This document shows, piece by piece, positions 33,550 to 46,617 of a stretch of 64,000 nucleotides of DNA. How positions within the stretch are numbered: position 1 is the stretch's first letter; the number at the start of each line of letters is the position of its first letter. The stretch covers positions 36,736,072 to 36,800,071 of the forward strand of contig NC_052614.1 in assembly GCF_016545825.1 (NCBI RefSeq), given 5' to 3'. The translations under genes were made by a program, and so were the position numbers. This DNA comes from Eucalyptus grandis (Eukaryota > Streptophyta > Magnoliopsida > Myrtales > Myrtaceae). Under the pieces are notes generated by a model that saw only the letters and a list, made by a program, of their open reading frames with translations, had not been told where the DNA came from and searched no databases.

Positions 33550-35883
33550 TGTCACACCCCAAAACCATCATGAATGGGGGATGACACGACCGTCCTTCCA
33601 CTCAAAGGACGCAACCTCAAAGCTCCCATAATCCAACTCTTAAAAATCCCCATATCCATATCGCTCTCGTACCTACTCATCGTTAGTCGATAAACCTGAA
33701 AAAGATTGGAAAATAGAGGGGTGAGCAACCATGGCTCAGTGAGTAGTGCATCTCTTCTAAGCGGATCGAGCACCCACTATGCATATTTACAAAACCAAAC
33801 TACAACTCTTTTAACTCAAATCTAGGATATAACAAACATACAGTAAAAAGAATAAGTTACATACGCTTCAACATAGCTATATTTATAGCAAAAATAATCA
33901 TTTCATAATAACATCGAAATAAACATCAATGGTCTAATCCACCGATAATTCACACGCCAATGGTCCATTCCATTGGTTAATCTCATACCACACCAAATCC
34001 AGAAATTTAACAAACCTTCAAGGCCAAAATATAACATTTCTTACTTTAACACAATATGTTCAAAGCAAAAATATTCAAGATAACAATAGGCAAATGCCAA
34101 TGGTCTAACCCATTGGTCAATCTCATAAAACATGTATCAATGGTCTATTCCATTGATTAATCTCATCAAACCACACATCGATAATCTAATGAAATTATAC
34201 ATCGATGGTCCATTCCAACGACTAATCTCAAATTACATGTCGATGGTTTATTCCATCGACCCAACTCATATCACATGTCAATGGTCCACTCCATTGACCA
34301 ATCTGTTACTCAATATCAAACCATGATCACGATACAACGCCCGGTGACGAGGCGACCAAGATTCCCCCCTTGGCAAAATCTCCATCTATTATTAGCCGAT
34401 GGCTCGGCCCACAAAGATATCCTAGAATAGTATACGCATACCCACAAGCCCCTCGCTGGGCTCACAACGATATTGAGCATCCACATCAATCCAGAACAAC
34501 ACCATCCATAATCCTCAAACCAAATTCATAAAACATTTCATATATCATGAAAAGATTTCACAACTCAACTTATCCGCCATAAATACTTTTCATAAAACAT
34601 TCTCAAATAATTTCAAGACCCGTCTCATAAATCAATTTCAAATCAAATACATTTCAAAAAGCTTATCACAAATCAATATCTATATAACCTTCCATAAATC
34701 ATCTCAAAGTCGAGCTGTTTGTGAAATGGTTTCACAAACCCAAAACATGTAATATTTCTCAACTTCATTCATCAAACAGAATATATATTCATAAAAAGTT
34801 CTCACACTATCTTCAAATATCAAAACTTAGTAAATGCCCGATCCAACTTTTATGCAATAAACATGCTTATTTATAACTAATAAAATATCAAATCATGGTC
34901 ATTTTGAAGACACGAGCTTATAAATTCTTAGAAGAGATAGCACCACTCACCTGGGAAAGTCGAAAAATCAACCTACGTGGTTACTTGAGCCAATGCACTC
35001 GTATTCCTATTAATAAATCGAAAACGATATTAAAACTAGGTAATATCCCACTCTCCAACTAACGACTCGACTAAATTATATTTATTCATCGATAAAATGA
35101 CACCTACGCGCTAATAAATCACTCAACCAAAACAATTACTCAAAGCTGTCCTTAGCAAGAAGTGCTAGCACAAAACTTCATCATGCTATAATTTTCTCCA
35201 CCGAACTTTGTTTAAAGCGTACTTATAATCAATGGAAAGCTCATCCAACATACTACAAGAACCCCAATTGAGTCAACCCGAAATCAAGCTGAAAATCAAC
35301 AAAATATAGCCCTGAAGTTCTGGTCGTGCACTGTTCATCACGCGTGAGAAATTTCAAAATTTTGTTTCAGGCAAACCGTGAGCTCAAATCACGATCCGTA
35401 AAATCCCACAGCTTCACAACATCCCAAGCTATCATTTCTACAAAAATATGCAGATCAACGACAAAAAAATCATACTTCGTCGCTCGATGTTTCCAAATCT
35501 CCGAATTTCAAGCCATAGGTCCGAAATTACTCCGATTGAACAAATGGGCGGCACGAGCGCTTACCAGGCGTTGCGTTACATGGTTTGGCGAGGCTCCCAT
35601 GATGAAAATGCACAAAACCCTTTTTCTTCTTCTTCTTCTTCTTCTTCTTCTTCTTCTTCTTCTTCTTTTCGAGCGTGGGCTCTCTGATCCCCATTTCTCT
35701 CTCTCCTCCTTTTTCTCTCTCTTTTCCTTTTTCTCCTCCTTTTCCCCCTTTTCTTTTCTTTCATTTTTCTCTCTCTCTCTCTCTCTCTCTCTCCTTTTTC
35801 TTCTTCTCTCCTGAAGACTCTTGATCTCTCTCCTTCTTCTTTCTCCTTTTTATTTTTGACCGGGTCAAAACCCATATTTTACA
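33550..35883 (-). repeat. chromovirus-like 5' LTR
   Basis: 2334 bp, uninterrupted, closely similar to the outer parts of 25142-30555. It has the same 'caatggtc.attccattg' repeats, a TTC run at about 35624-35669 and a CT run near 35770-35794. It serves as the reference showing the empty site for the nested solo LTR. Confidence 0.9.
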
Positions 35884-36078
35884 GTAGTCCTGGCTTTTAG
35901 CCTGTTTTCTTTCCTTGTTTGCCGCTGCTTTGTTTAGCGGCTGTCTTTTGCATTCGGCTCCCTTCCACTCACTATGACTTGTTGTCTTGTTGAGTGCAAG
36001 TTTTGTGGCGCCGGATCTTATGTATTTTGTTGGTTTAAAGCTCATTATATTATTACCTTTACCAAAAAAGAAAAGAAA
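35884..36078 (+). mobile_element. probable LINE 3' end, right part
   Basis: Starts with the TSD GTAG and ends 'gctcattatattattacctttacc' followed by an A-rich tail (36063-36079). This T-rich/'acctttacc'/A-tail ending is common at plant L1 3' ends. It is inferred to continue 24941-25141. Confidence 0.4.
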
Positions 36079-36468
36079 AGCTATCTACAGAATTCAGTTC
36101 ATTGATGACAAAATGAGATATGTCATCAACTGTAATTTATCAAACTTGAACTCAATATTAAAAAAAATTGACCTCTTTTACTGCAACTTCTTTTAAGATA
36201 TTGATGGAAACTACAGCTGTTCTTTTTCTTTTTGTCCACCAGAGGGCGGCACGTATAAATGACCACCCTATTGATTTCTTCAAACACTCTCTTAACCCAA
36301 AGTAGTCGAACTATATGAATTAGAATAGCACATTCTTTTGATGGGGAAGCAATATTTAACGTCATACAACATCCTTCCAAGTTCTGAATTCTATATAGCT
36401 TAATGTTATTGCACACTGATTGCACAGACATTTGGTTGAGGCATGAATCCGGTTATCCTCAATCACAT

Positions 36469-36595
<127 letters not shown>

Positions 36596-36680
36596 AATTA
36601 TGTGTCTAAAGCATATGGAGTAATATTAATTTTGTAAGTCCGGTGGATCTACTATTTTGTGTAACTTCTGGTAAATTCAC

Positions 36681-37439
36681 TTAGTTGTTGTCGTACCAAA
36701 ATTGCGCCTGGAGGTAGTCAACAACCTTCTTGTCCAATTGGAAGGCCTTGGTGAGAACATCAACAGAGATGGGTGGCTTTGCTCCAAAGACGGCATTAGC
36801 AATGATGATGATTCCAGGGTTCGGCTACTAAAACTGGAAAATGCCAGTGCATATGTGTTTCCGATATTTAACTGGAAGTGAATGAGACCAATAGGGAATG
36901 CAAATACGTCTCCCTTGTACAATACTTTGGTGAAGAAAGTGTTGTTTAATTGATTGGATGTGACAAAGCCAGCCAGTAGCATACCCTCCGCCACAAACTG
37001 AACCTCGCTGCCACGTGGGTGAAGGTGGGGAGGATTTAGGCCGCCAGGAGCGAAGTCAATGCGAGCCATGGATACTCCAAGAGTGTTGACTCCCGGAAAT
37101 TGGTTGACGAAAGCCGGTGTGACTTTTGATCCAAGCGGATTTGCTGTGTTTCCTGGATTCCTCAACCCCATAAAGAGGAAATCATCAGCTGTGGCTTGAT
37201 TCGGGTCCTTGCAGAACCTTCCGTTCACAAATACTACATAAGAAAAAGAATACATGTTATAGTTTCGGCATCATAAGCGAGATATGAAAGAAATGAATAA
37301 TGCACAGAATCGAGGACCAACCTCCAGAGTCCAGGTTATTGGTGGCCACGCATATGTCCTGAAGAGGACTTGGGTCGTAAGCTAAAGCAATGGCAGTTGC
37401 CAAAGCCAAGATGAAAAAGCTAATGGGAAGAAACTTCAT
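36681..37439 (-). pseudogene. germin-like protein gene with a one-base frameshift
   Basis: Exon 1 (37322-37439) encodes a signal peptide (residues 1-20, hydrophobic, ending 'IALA') and the mature start 'YDPSPLQDICVA'. A GT-AG intron of 88 bp follows. Exon 2 (36681-37233) has '[11 protein letters not shown]', the cupin box '[11 protein letters not shown]' and the second box '[15 protein letters not shown]'. The metal ligands (His, His, Glu, His) are all present. The two N-terminal Cys expected for a disulfide are present. After 'FSSFSS' one base is missing near 36822, and the frame that then fits the family runs on to a stop at 36681-36683. Germins are extracellular Mn proteins, some with oxalate oxidase or superoxide dismutase activity. 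A sequencing error instead of a true pseudogene is quite possible. The normal length would be about 223 residues. Confidence 0.88.
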
Positions 37440-37542
37440 TGTGGTTGTGGACAGGAGTTACGGCCTTCACCACAAGTTCTGATCCTTGCACAGACTGGTA
37501 TTGCTTGAGGGAGGAGTGAGGACTTGCATGGCAACATGATCT

Positions 37543-37551
37543 CTATTTATA
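37543..37551 (-). promoter_or_regulatory. TATA box of the germin-like gene
   Basis: Minus strand 'tataaatag' lies 104 bp upstream of the ATG. A transcription start about 30 bp downstream would leave a 5' UTR of roughly 75 bp. Confidence 0.7.
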
Positions 37552-40244
37552 GATGAAAATGTTTGACCCAAATTGAGTTTGTTCAGCACGTTTCCCTGCA
37601 GATTGCCAGGTCTTGGGAAGACGAATCTATTTTCCACTTCTCAAGTCCAAGGATGACCTGCTCTATGACAACTATGACGACTTGGTGATTTGTTTGATTT
37701 CCTCTCCTCCAGCTTGGAGAAGGCATGTCATCTCATATTGGTCTCTTGATGACTTTTTACATGCTTGTACTCTTTCTTCTTCGCTTTTCTTGTAGAGAAA
37801 CAAAAACTCTCTAGCATCATCTCAAAGCAGCATGATCAAGTAACGACCATTTCTTCTGCAACAATCTGGCATCTCGGAAAGATTGAATTGCCTCTCTACA
37901 TTGCAAAAGGAGAACAATATCCATATCCATCTTCATCCTGAAAATATTCTTGTTATTGACATCCCTCATGTTTGGTACCAGGTACCATAGTTCTTAATAT
38001 TTACTTGGTTGCATTTCACTCTTTCATTGCACAAAAATCAATAAATAAGTACTCCTGCATAAACAATAATATACTATTCTTGTCCCAAGCTGCCACTTCT
38101 CTGCAGCCTAATGAAACGAAAGTCATGGTTCGACTTTGCTTATGAGTATTTAACGAAATTCCAGTGGCTTCCAGAGCTTATAGGACATGACTTTGTTGAG
38201 TGTTATGGGTGCAATTATCCCTTTACTATGCTGGCAGTTATGGTATAAGTTACCTTGTTGTGAAACTAAGACTGGGAAGTAACTGACTTAAATGGTTTTT
38301 GAACTTTGTCAAAGTTAGTGCACAGAAACCTGAAACAAAGGGATGTAAGATTTTGAGAGATTTTGGCTGCTTTATATTTGGAGACTAACTTACTCCTTGG
38401 TGGTGAGCCAAGAAATACTTTATCCTCAGTTGGTGGTTTTTCTTTTAAGCTTTGATGGTGAGCTTCTCCTATCTTAAAGTCCCATGTCCTTGATGGGTGG
38501 CTTGTACTTCAAGTCTCAGTGGTGAACTTCGTCAATCCCAATCTTCATCCTTGATTGGTGGTGCGTCTCTTAAGCCTTGGTGATTGTATTATATCCTACA
38601 TTTGCATTTTACCCATCGACTACCTTCCTCACAAATACCCGTCCATACACATTACCCAAAAAATTCCTTATTCTGAGTAGCACTCGCCCACGCATGCATC
38701 ATATCTTATAATTGTTCAAATCAATTACTATGACCTTTCCCGGTATAATAGAAAAATAGCCGTCTTTTTGTGAGTTTACCTAGGTATGCATCGTTCCCGT
38801 ATGTGTCGTGCATGTCGATCCATGACAATGTTGCTTAATTTGATCAAGTAAAGCAAGTGGACACAGTAGCTTCATTTCTTTTCCGTGTTAAATAGATATC
38901 CATTCCATCAAAAGCTTAATTAAACTAGCGTGGCCGCTGTAAAGTCGTTTACTAACATGTTACTTGTGTCCACATGTCAACTTAAATTAATATCAAAATG
39001 GATAAATATTCTACCATAGAGGTCAGATTACTTACATAATTGGAAAACACCGAAGATTTTTCATCAAACTAGTACACGATGAAGGATCCTAAAGTCACAA
39101 TCTCTTGCGGGAAAAATATATATATATACACGAGCATTTCCCTCAATTTCAGTCTCACTTTTTCTTAATAAAACAGTATAGATGCACTTAATTACAATTG
39201 GACTTTTATGGAGTTTGAGTGTGTTAAATTATTCTCCCGTCATCTATCAGCTTAAGTTTTTTAATTAATATTAGGTTAAACTTTTGAACAAGATATCCAA
39301 GTCAAGTTCCATCTCGATTTATTTTGCATATGCGTGCTCCCCTCTAATTTGTACGTAATACAGGATATTAAAGCATTAGATTCCAATAGGCCCTATATTT
39401 AAGTCTCCATCCATTTATTTGTTTAACATTTTGAGTTGAATTTTTCTAGCAGCGCAATTAATTATTTGCATAAATCATGTGATGTGATGTTGATTTGCTA
39501 CTGAATTTTTCATACTAATGAAACTGTAGATCTTCCTATCACGTTTGGCCCATAAAAGCAAAAATATTTTTAGATCCGTCCCTTGTTGGGGACATTAGAA
39601 CTTAGAAGGGTGAGTTCATAAAGACAGAAATTTTTTCCTTTTTCCCCTTGCTATCACAGTGAGATCGCATTATTTAAAAGACATAATGAGAACAAACAAG
39701 GTGTTGGCTTTACATGGTAAGGGATTAACTTCCTCTCCTCAGTCTTGGATTCAATTTTTTAATGGAAGAGCTAAATGAGCAAAACCCTCAATACATCATA
39801 TCAATGTGGGGAAGTGCATCCTTTAAATCGTCCAAAAGTAGGACTAATTTAGATGCGCCAAAGCGGGCTCAAATATCATTATCGCTAAACCACGGAAAAA
39901 GAAAAAAAAAAAAAAAAAAGATATGATGAGAAAGGGATGCTATGATTTTGCACAAAAAGGCACGACTCTGGCAGACAGTTAGGGGAGAGAAAATTTAGGT
40001 TGTATGTACAAGGATAATTGGTCACTTCAATGAGAAAAAATTGTGTTTAGAGACAATTAGCACGTGAAAATAGTCATACCATATCAAAAGTGGTTGATTC
40101 GAAAAGAACGTAAACCAATCTGAGTTAATCTGTTACTATCATAGTTGACGTCTGCATAAATAAAGACATTATAATTCTTTTCTCAAAACTCTTTGAAGAG
40201 ACTAAATAGAATGTGAACTGTCAAAACTTAATGTTGCCAAAATA
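37552..40244. other. intergenic, AT-rich
   Basis: No gene seen. A degenerate repeat of about 60 bp ('cttgatgggtgg'/'gtggtgaacttc' motifs) may occupy about 38393-38590. Poly-A near 39900. The remainder holds nothing that I recognise. Confidence 0.4.
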
Positions 40245-43200
40245 ACAAAAGATTTATTGGCAAATATAATATTTTCCAATTATATAGAAAAAAAAGATAC
40301 TACAAAAGTCATAACATATATAAGGTGCTCACTTTGGTGCCATAATTTTTTCAATCAATCATCCTAATCCCATAACTTAAAAAAAAAACAAAACAAAACA
40401 AAAGTTCATTTATGTGCCATAATTTTTCAATCGGTCATTTGAATGTTGGAAAATCTGACGAGGTATTTAAATTTATAATGCTTGTGGCGAACGTTTTTTA
40501 AAAGTTATGTCACTCAAGTGATCAATTAAATAGTTGTGGCACCAAATTAAGCGTCCTATAAAAGTTATAACACTTGCAATATTTTTTTTCTTAATTACAC
40601 CAAAGGAAGTTATATTGCAAGTTAAAAATAGTATTAGTCTTCACCTCACAATTCCTAATTAGAAGCACTATCGTTGCAAGATACAACTCTTATATGAAGT
40701 CTTTTACTAGACATTCCTCAATGTACTCAAACTTTTGAATTTCAAGAAATTTAAAAAAATTGAGTGTGCCATGGCTTATGGATATTGCTTATAACATTTT
40801 CAATATTTGTGGCTTAAGCATAAGTTTAGAAAGTTTGGGGGTAATGGCCCCTCTAGCTCACCTTTTAATTAGTCTTCGCTATAAGTTTGCAAGGTATTTG
40901 TCAAATATCTTAACTTCAACGCTCCGCTGTTTTAGCAACACATCAAAGAGCTCATGTTATTTTATCTAATATTACTAAACATATAAGTTACAACATATCA
41001 CTATGCAACTTTAATACAACATAACACCAAAGAGCACGGTAATCTGTAAAAGATTATAGATCATTTTAAGGAAAACTACAACGATGGTCCTTGTATTTAT
41101 TGCATATATTCAATTTTGATCCCCTTAATTGATCTCGGGACGAGTTTGCTCCCTAAACTAATCTCCCGTCAATTTCCGGACACATTGTGTATTTTCATCC
41201 AAATATTGATGGAAAATGCTAAATTAGCGATGGATATAAACACGTGGCACTAACTTGCAATAAACAAATTAATAGGGCATATTGAATTTTGGCCCTTGTA
41301 CTTTTTTTTTATAGAGATTTGGGCCCTAAACTAACCCGCCATCATAAATTTCAGACAAATTTCGTTTTTATTTGTCCAATTACAAACAGAAAGTCTAGGT
41401 GTTAAAGATTAACATAGAGAGTCAGACATTTACAGTTTGTTTAGTAAATCAGAGACCTAGTAGTAATTCTCCATAAATGGTTACTTGAGTATTGCTTTTC
41501 AGGAATCTGGCCTCTAAGCACCAAACAAATTTGAACCATTTTAGACTGAAGGCTCTGTTTATTTCGTGGAAAATAAATTATTTGAAAAGTATTTATTTAA
41601 AAATGATCGCTTGTATTGCTTAAAATAATTAGTTAATGGAAAATATTTTCATTATTGATAACAATTTATGTCTAAATATTTTCATGGAAAATGAAAATGT
41701 TTTTCATTTATTCATTTTTATAAGTTATACACATGAACATTTTTAAAAAAAATTAAATATTTGTTTTAGTGAAGCAAATGGAGCCAATCATCAACTTTTT
41801 TATTGTCAATCCATATAGACACCACATATCAATCTCCAACGCTCGGTCAGCAAATTCTATCTGCATTTGGATGGAAAACAAAATTTACCTTGAGGATAAA
41901 AAATTAGTTTACGAACCAAACTCATCACAAAATTGAACATGGGCAATAGTATAGGGACCATTTTTGTAACTTCTCCTCAATTTTTTTTATTCCACATTGA
42001 CGCCACATGATTAGTACCAATTTTAACTCCAATGCCTAGTCAATATTTTCCGTCAACATTAGAACGGTAATGGAAGTAATAGAATAATTAAATAATAAAC
42101 CACACATTTATATAATAGCTTAAGCTTTTAAAATAGCTGGTAGTGGTCACACAAAAATCTCATATTGTGTAAGAGCTGGACTTTTTGAGTTCGAATCTTT
42201 CTGGAACCCCAATTGCCTCCCTAGTTACATATTTCAACACTTAGTACTAATAAAACAAACCAGACTAAGCATGAGGTTGAGTGATAGAATAACTAATAAT
42301 AAATTGTGACTTTATCTAATAATTTAGTTTTTAGAATAGTTAGCAATATCTCTACCAAAATCTCACAGGAAGGATCGTCTTAGAATCGTGATTGGGGATT
42401 AATCACATGACAAGATACTATGACCAAAATTGAATATGGACAATAGTACAAAGCTATTTTTGTAATTCTCCATCATTTTATATGAATTTAACCGGACCAA
42501 AATTCAAAGAAGGAAGTGACCCATGGATTTGTCTCCCTAAACAAACTGCAATTTGAATTTTGACTTTCTCAAGTATCGGTTAGAGCTCTTCTCAGCTCCA
42601 ATTCGAGAAAACATTAGGTGCCTCGGTAGTGCCGTGACACTAGTGTCTGAGCACCATCGAGAATGCGACGTGCGTCAAGTGGGATCCGAATTGAATTGGA
42701 AATATTGAATCTAAATAGTACTGAGGCCGACATGTGAGCTTGTTTCTATGGCTCCTAAGCTGCACGAAAGAGGCTTTAGAATTGGCGGTGGAGCGATAGC
42801 TGAGTTGTGTTGACTTTTCTTCAATTTCTTGAGTCTAGTTCAAGTTTTCATCTTACACGTTATGACATCTAGCTGCTAGCCGAAGCAATTGACACTGTTC
42901 CATTGATATTTAACTCTAAAGTATCTTTCACATTTCACATCTACCACAAATGGAGAAAAATTTCAGATTTCTATCCAAAAATATTTCCAAAATCAAGTCC
43001 AGAAATTCGTCTCCCATGGGAAAGATTTGCAGCAGAAGATGGTTTTGGGAGGAAAGGTTTTCGAATATATTTAATAAATAATTTGCAAAGCTCTTTTGTG
43101 TAGAGATTGTGTCACATTTCCAATGGTGCTCAAGCATAATGACATCGCACTAATGGAGCACCTAACATTTTTCCCTATAGTTGGGGCAAAATACTTTCCA

Positions 43201-43395
43201 AATGATGGCTTTTCTCTTCACCATAAAAGTTAACTCTTAAAGCCCATTTTCTCATTCAACACATTGATCTTGATAAGAATAATAAAAAAGTGCATATCTT
43301 TCTTTAAAAATCATATTTCAGAATATTAAAGGAAATTATAGATAAATTTTTATGTTAATATTTGTATGTTGTAAAAGTTTCATGAGTTTCAAGAT
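40245..43395 (+). repeat. direct segmental duplication, copy 1
   Basis: Aligns in order with 45180-48595: the 'aaaacaaaacaaaac' run, 'caacaccaaagagcacggtaat', 'tcccgtcaatttc', 'cggtagtgccgtgaca', 'ctcctaagctgcacgaaagagg', 'gttccattgatatttaac' and 'gtgcatatctttctt'. It lacks the SINE and the TIR element of copy 2 and has no coding content that I recognise. Several internal pieces ('caattttggtccc') are themselves repeated. Confidence 0.82.
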
Positions 43396-43453
43396 GAGAA
43401 AAAGTTGCACGGAAAAATTTAAATTAAGTTAAAAATAAAAAGTAAAAGTCTAT

Positions 43454-44218
43454 AGGGTCAGTGATTGCAACTTGGGGTTCGCCGCTCCCTTCCTTGACTG
43501 ATGCTAAAAATCGGTTTTGTTGGAGGGAGAATTCCTTGGGAGTGTTCTCAGTGGCCTCGGCTTGGGAGCTCATAAGGCGAAAGAATGATCGAGTTAGTTG
43601 GAATGGTTTCATCGGAACAATGCCATCCTACCTCGATATCAATTCAACATTTGGCTCATTACCAAGCGAAGGTTGCCTACTCAATCCCTTCTAATGGCCC
43701 ATGGTAGGATTGATGATGCATCCTGCCCTTTCTGTGAAGAAGAGTCTAATTCTATTGATTATTTATTTTTTGGATGTCGCATTACGTCATGTATTGCCTT
43801 TTTTTGGGCGACCAGTGCGGATTCCCTTGGAGTAACAAGCCTTGGGAGGATATGCTAACTTGGGCCACCACCTTCCTTGCGGGTAAGGAGTTCCACAAAT
43901 GTATTGCCCGTTTTTCCTTTGGTGCGCTCTGTCTTGCCCGTTTTTCCTTTGGTGCGCTTTGTCACATCATCGGAAGAATAGGAATGATATCCTTTTCAGG
44001 GATGAGCCCGTTTCTATCTTGACCATGAAGAAGCACCTTCTCAAAGTCGTTCAAGATAAAGCTCTCACTTACAGGAATATGGACTACTCCACTAGAAACA
44101 GAAAATTACAACGGTATTGGGAGCATGTTCATTGAGAGTGTAAGTTTTTTGAAGCCGAGGGTTGTATAGTTTTCCTTTCCCCTTATATCTATTTCTTACC
44201 TTACCCAAAAAAAAAAAA
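43454..44218 (+). mobile_element. 5'-truncated LINE with zf-RVT domain remnant
   Basis: Bounded by a direct repeat 'agtaaaagtctat' (43441-43453 and 44219-44231), with 'ggg' following after one mismatch on both sides, and ending in a poly-A tail (44206-44219). Frames on the plus strand give the C-terminal zinc-binding region of plant L1 reverse transcriptases: 'FSVASAWELIR', 'NNAILPRYQFN', 'WLITKRRLPTQ' and 'CPFCEEESNSIDYLFFGC'. The zinc motif has Tyr where His is usual. A 30-bp tandem duplication ('tttttcctttggtgcgct') sits at 43910-43970. Truncated and frameshifted, so dead on arrival. Confidence 0.88.
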
Positions 44219-44231
44219 AGTAAAAGTCTAT

Positions 44232-45179
44232 CGGGAAAGAGTCTTCATTTGAATGAGAAACCTTGTAAGTTCTAATATAATGAAAACAGTGATAAAAATG
44301 AAGACTGCTCTGTTTGCCTTGATTGCTGTATAGGGATCTCGTCGACATGCTGAGCAATGAGCATCGAGCTTGATCTATAATGGAGCAGCATTACCTCACC
44401 ATTCAATAAAGTTTTTATCGACTTCATAAAAACCAAAAAAGAAAAAAAAAATGGCCGCTCAATTTAAGAGTGTGTGTGAATAAACAAATCTATAGTTAAG
44501 GAGAAATTACAAAACATGGTCCCTATACTATTCTCTCTGTTCAATTTTGGACCTTGCACTTTATTCTTTTAACCGTTTGGCCCATAAACGGACCTGTGAT
44601 CATAATTTTCGGACATCATATTTCTTCGTACAAATACGAAGCAAAAATGCTAATTGCTAAAGATTCACATGTACAGTAAGACATTTATAATTAGTTTAGA
44701 AACATGGTGATTGGTGACCTAGTAGTAGTTCTATATAAATAGTTCATACTTGAGTATTCTTTTTGAGGAACCTGGCCAATAAGGGCCGGACAGATTTGTA
44801 CAAGTTTAGTCAGCAAATTCTATCGGTATTTGAAGGGAAATACAAAATTTACCTTGATAATAAAACAATTAGTTTATGAACCAAATGTGTCAGAAAATGA
44901 GGACCAAAATTGGACATGGCAATAATTAAGGGACCATATTTGTAATTTCTCCTCAAAATTTTTATGCTTCCATTCCAGTGGCGCCACGTGTTAATTTTGG
45001 ATGCTTAGTTATCATTTTCAATCAACATTCGAACGGAAATGGGACTTTGTCCCGAAATCTTTATCAGAGATTAGTCACGAGATAAAATACGATAACAAAA
45101 ATTGAACGTGAACAGAATGCTTATGGACTGCTTGTTTAAATTTAAGCGATTATCCCATTAATTTTCATATTTTAGAAAA
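44232..45179. other. spacer with a partial copy of the duplicated repeat
   Basis: 44500-45050 again contains 'tccctatactatt', 'caattttggacc' and 'ggccaataaggg' blocks similar to 41100-41960 and 45700-46740. It therefore looks like an older third, partial copy. No gene. Confidence 0.5.
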
Positions 45180-46430
45180 TTTATGAAAAATCGATTTATT
45201 TGCAAATGTAATCTTTCCAAATTGCACAGAAAAAAGACACCATAAATATAATAACTTTCTTATTATGCTCACTTTAGTGCCATAACCTTTTCAATCGATA
45301 ATCTGAGTCCCATTACTTAAAAGAAAAAACAAAACAAAACAAAACAAAACAACAGTCCTGGTATATATTGCATATATTCAATTTTGGTCCCCTTACTCGA
45401 TCTAGAGACAAGTCAAACTGATCTCTCATCAATTTCTATACATATTGTGTATTTTCCATCCATATTTTGTATTTCATCGAAATATGGATGGAAAATACTA
45501 AATCAGCGAAGGATATAAACACATGGCACGAACTTGTGATAAACAAATCAATAGGCCATATGCAATTTTGGTCCCTGTACTTTTTTTCCTAACAGATTTG
45601 GACTCTAAACTTTAATACCACATATCTACAACGCAACACCAAAGAGCACGGTAATTTTCTGTAAAAGACGATAGATCATTTTAGGGCAGACTACAACAAT
45701 GGTCCCGGTATGTATTGCACATATTCAATTTTGGTCTTCTTACTTGATCTCGGGACTAGTTGTTCCCCAAATTGATCTCCCGTCAATTTTCTGAACGCAT
45801 TGTGTATTTTCATCCAAACATGGATGGAAAATACTAAATTAGTGAAGGATATGAACACGTGGCACGAACTTGCGATAAACAAATCAGTAGGCCATATTCA
45901 ATTTTGGTCATTGCACTTTATTTTTCTAAGAGATTTGGACTCTAAACTAACCCACGATTATGATTTTCAGACAAATTTGTCCAATTACAAATCAAAAGTG
46001 TTAAAGATTAACATAGAATTTATAGTTAGTTTTGTAAATCAATGACCTAGAAGTAGTTCTCAATAGATGGTAAATACTTGAGTATTTCTTTGCAGGAACT
46101 TGGCCAATAAGGACTAGACAAATTTGTAACATTTTAGGCAGAAGGTTCTACTTGTTTCACAAAAAATGAATAATTTAGAAAATATTTTTCTAAAAATGAT
46201 TGCTTGTATCGCTTGAAATAATTAGTCAATAGAAAATGTTTTTATTGTCGACAACAACATATGTCTAAATATTTTCATGGACGATGAACATATTTTTCAT
46301 TTATTCACTTTTATAAGTGATACAAGTAATCATTTTTATTAAAAAATATTTTTCAAATTATTTATTTTCACAAAGAAAATGGAGCCAATCATCATTTTTT
46401 CATTGTCATTCCATATAAACATCACATATC

Positions 46431-46617
46431 ACCCACGCATGGTTGCACTTTGGTTGAGGCTTGCCTCTTGAATTTGGTCACTGGTCGGGGTTCAACTCCC
46501 GGTATGTTCCGTGATTTAAGTGGGGGCCCGGCTGTGAGTTGCTAGGCCAATCTCCCCGAGGTATAGTTGATGCTGTACTCCGTAAGGTAAGCTAGGCCGG
46601 ATCCTCGGAAAAAAAAA
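46431..46617 (+). mobile_element. tRNA-derived SINE
   Basis: About 187 bp. The head has an A-box-like 'tggttgaggcttg' and, about 45 bp on, a B-box 'ggttcaactccc', the internal promoter of RNA polymerase III. It ends in an A tail. Flanked by a 10-bp TSD 'atcacatatc' (46421-46430 and 46618-46627). The paralogous copy 1 has the single, uninterrupted site at about 41825-41834. It moves with LINE proteins. Confidence 0.88.

Larger units (their letters stand above)
25142..35883 (-). mobile_element. gene-capturing chromovirus-like Gypsy element
   Basis: LTRs at 25142-30555 (with a nested insertion) and 33550-35883 both run TGTCACACCCCAAAACC ... TTTTACA on the plus strand. The flanks share GTAG (25138-25141 and 35884-35887; possibly GTAGT with one lost base). 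The PBS 'tggtatcaaagc' (minus, 33533-33544) lies beside the right LTR, and a purine tract (minus, 30556-30575) beside the left. The element is therefore on the minus strand with its 5' LTR on the right. Apart from about 20 terminal pol codons, the 3-kb internal region has no retroviral genes. It contains sense-oriented fragments of an ABCB transporter, a P-class PPR gene and an E-class PPR gene. It must have used proteins of another element to move. Confidence 0.88.

Noticed and set aside
46431..46515. A tRNA gene
   Set aside because: A and B boxes are present, but there is no cloverleaf that I can complete, and an A tail and TSD follow, so it is a SINE head.
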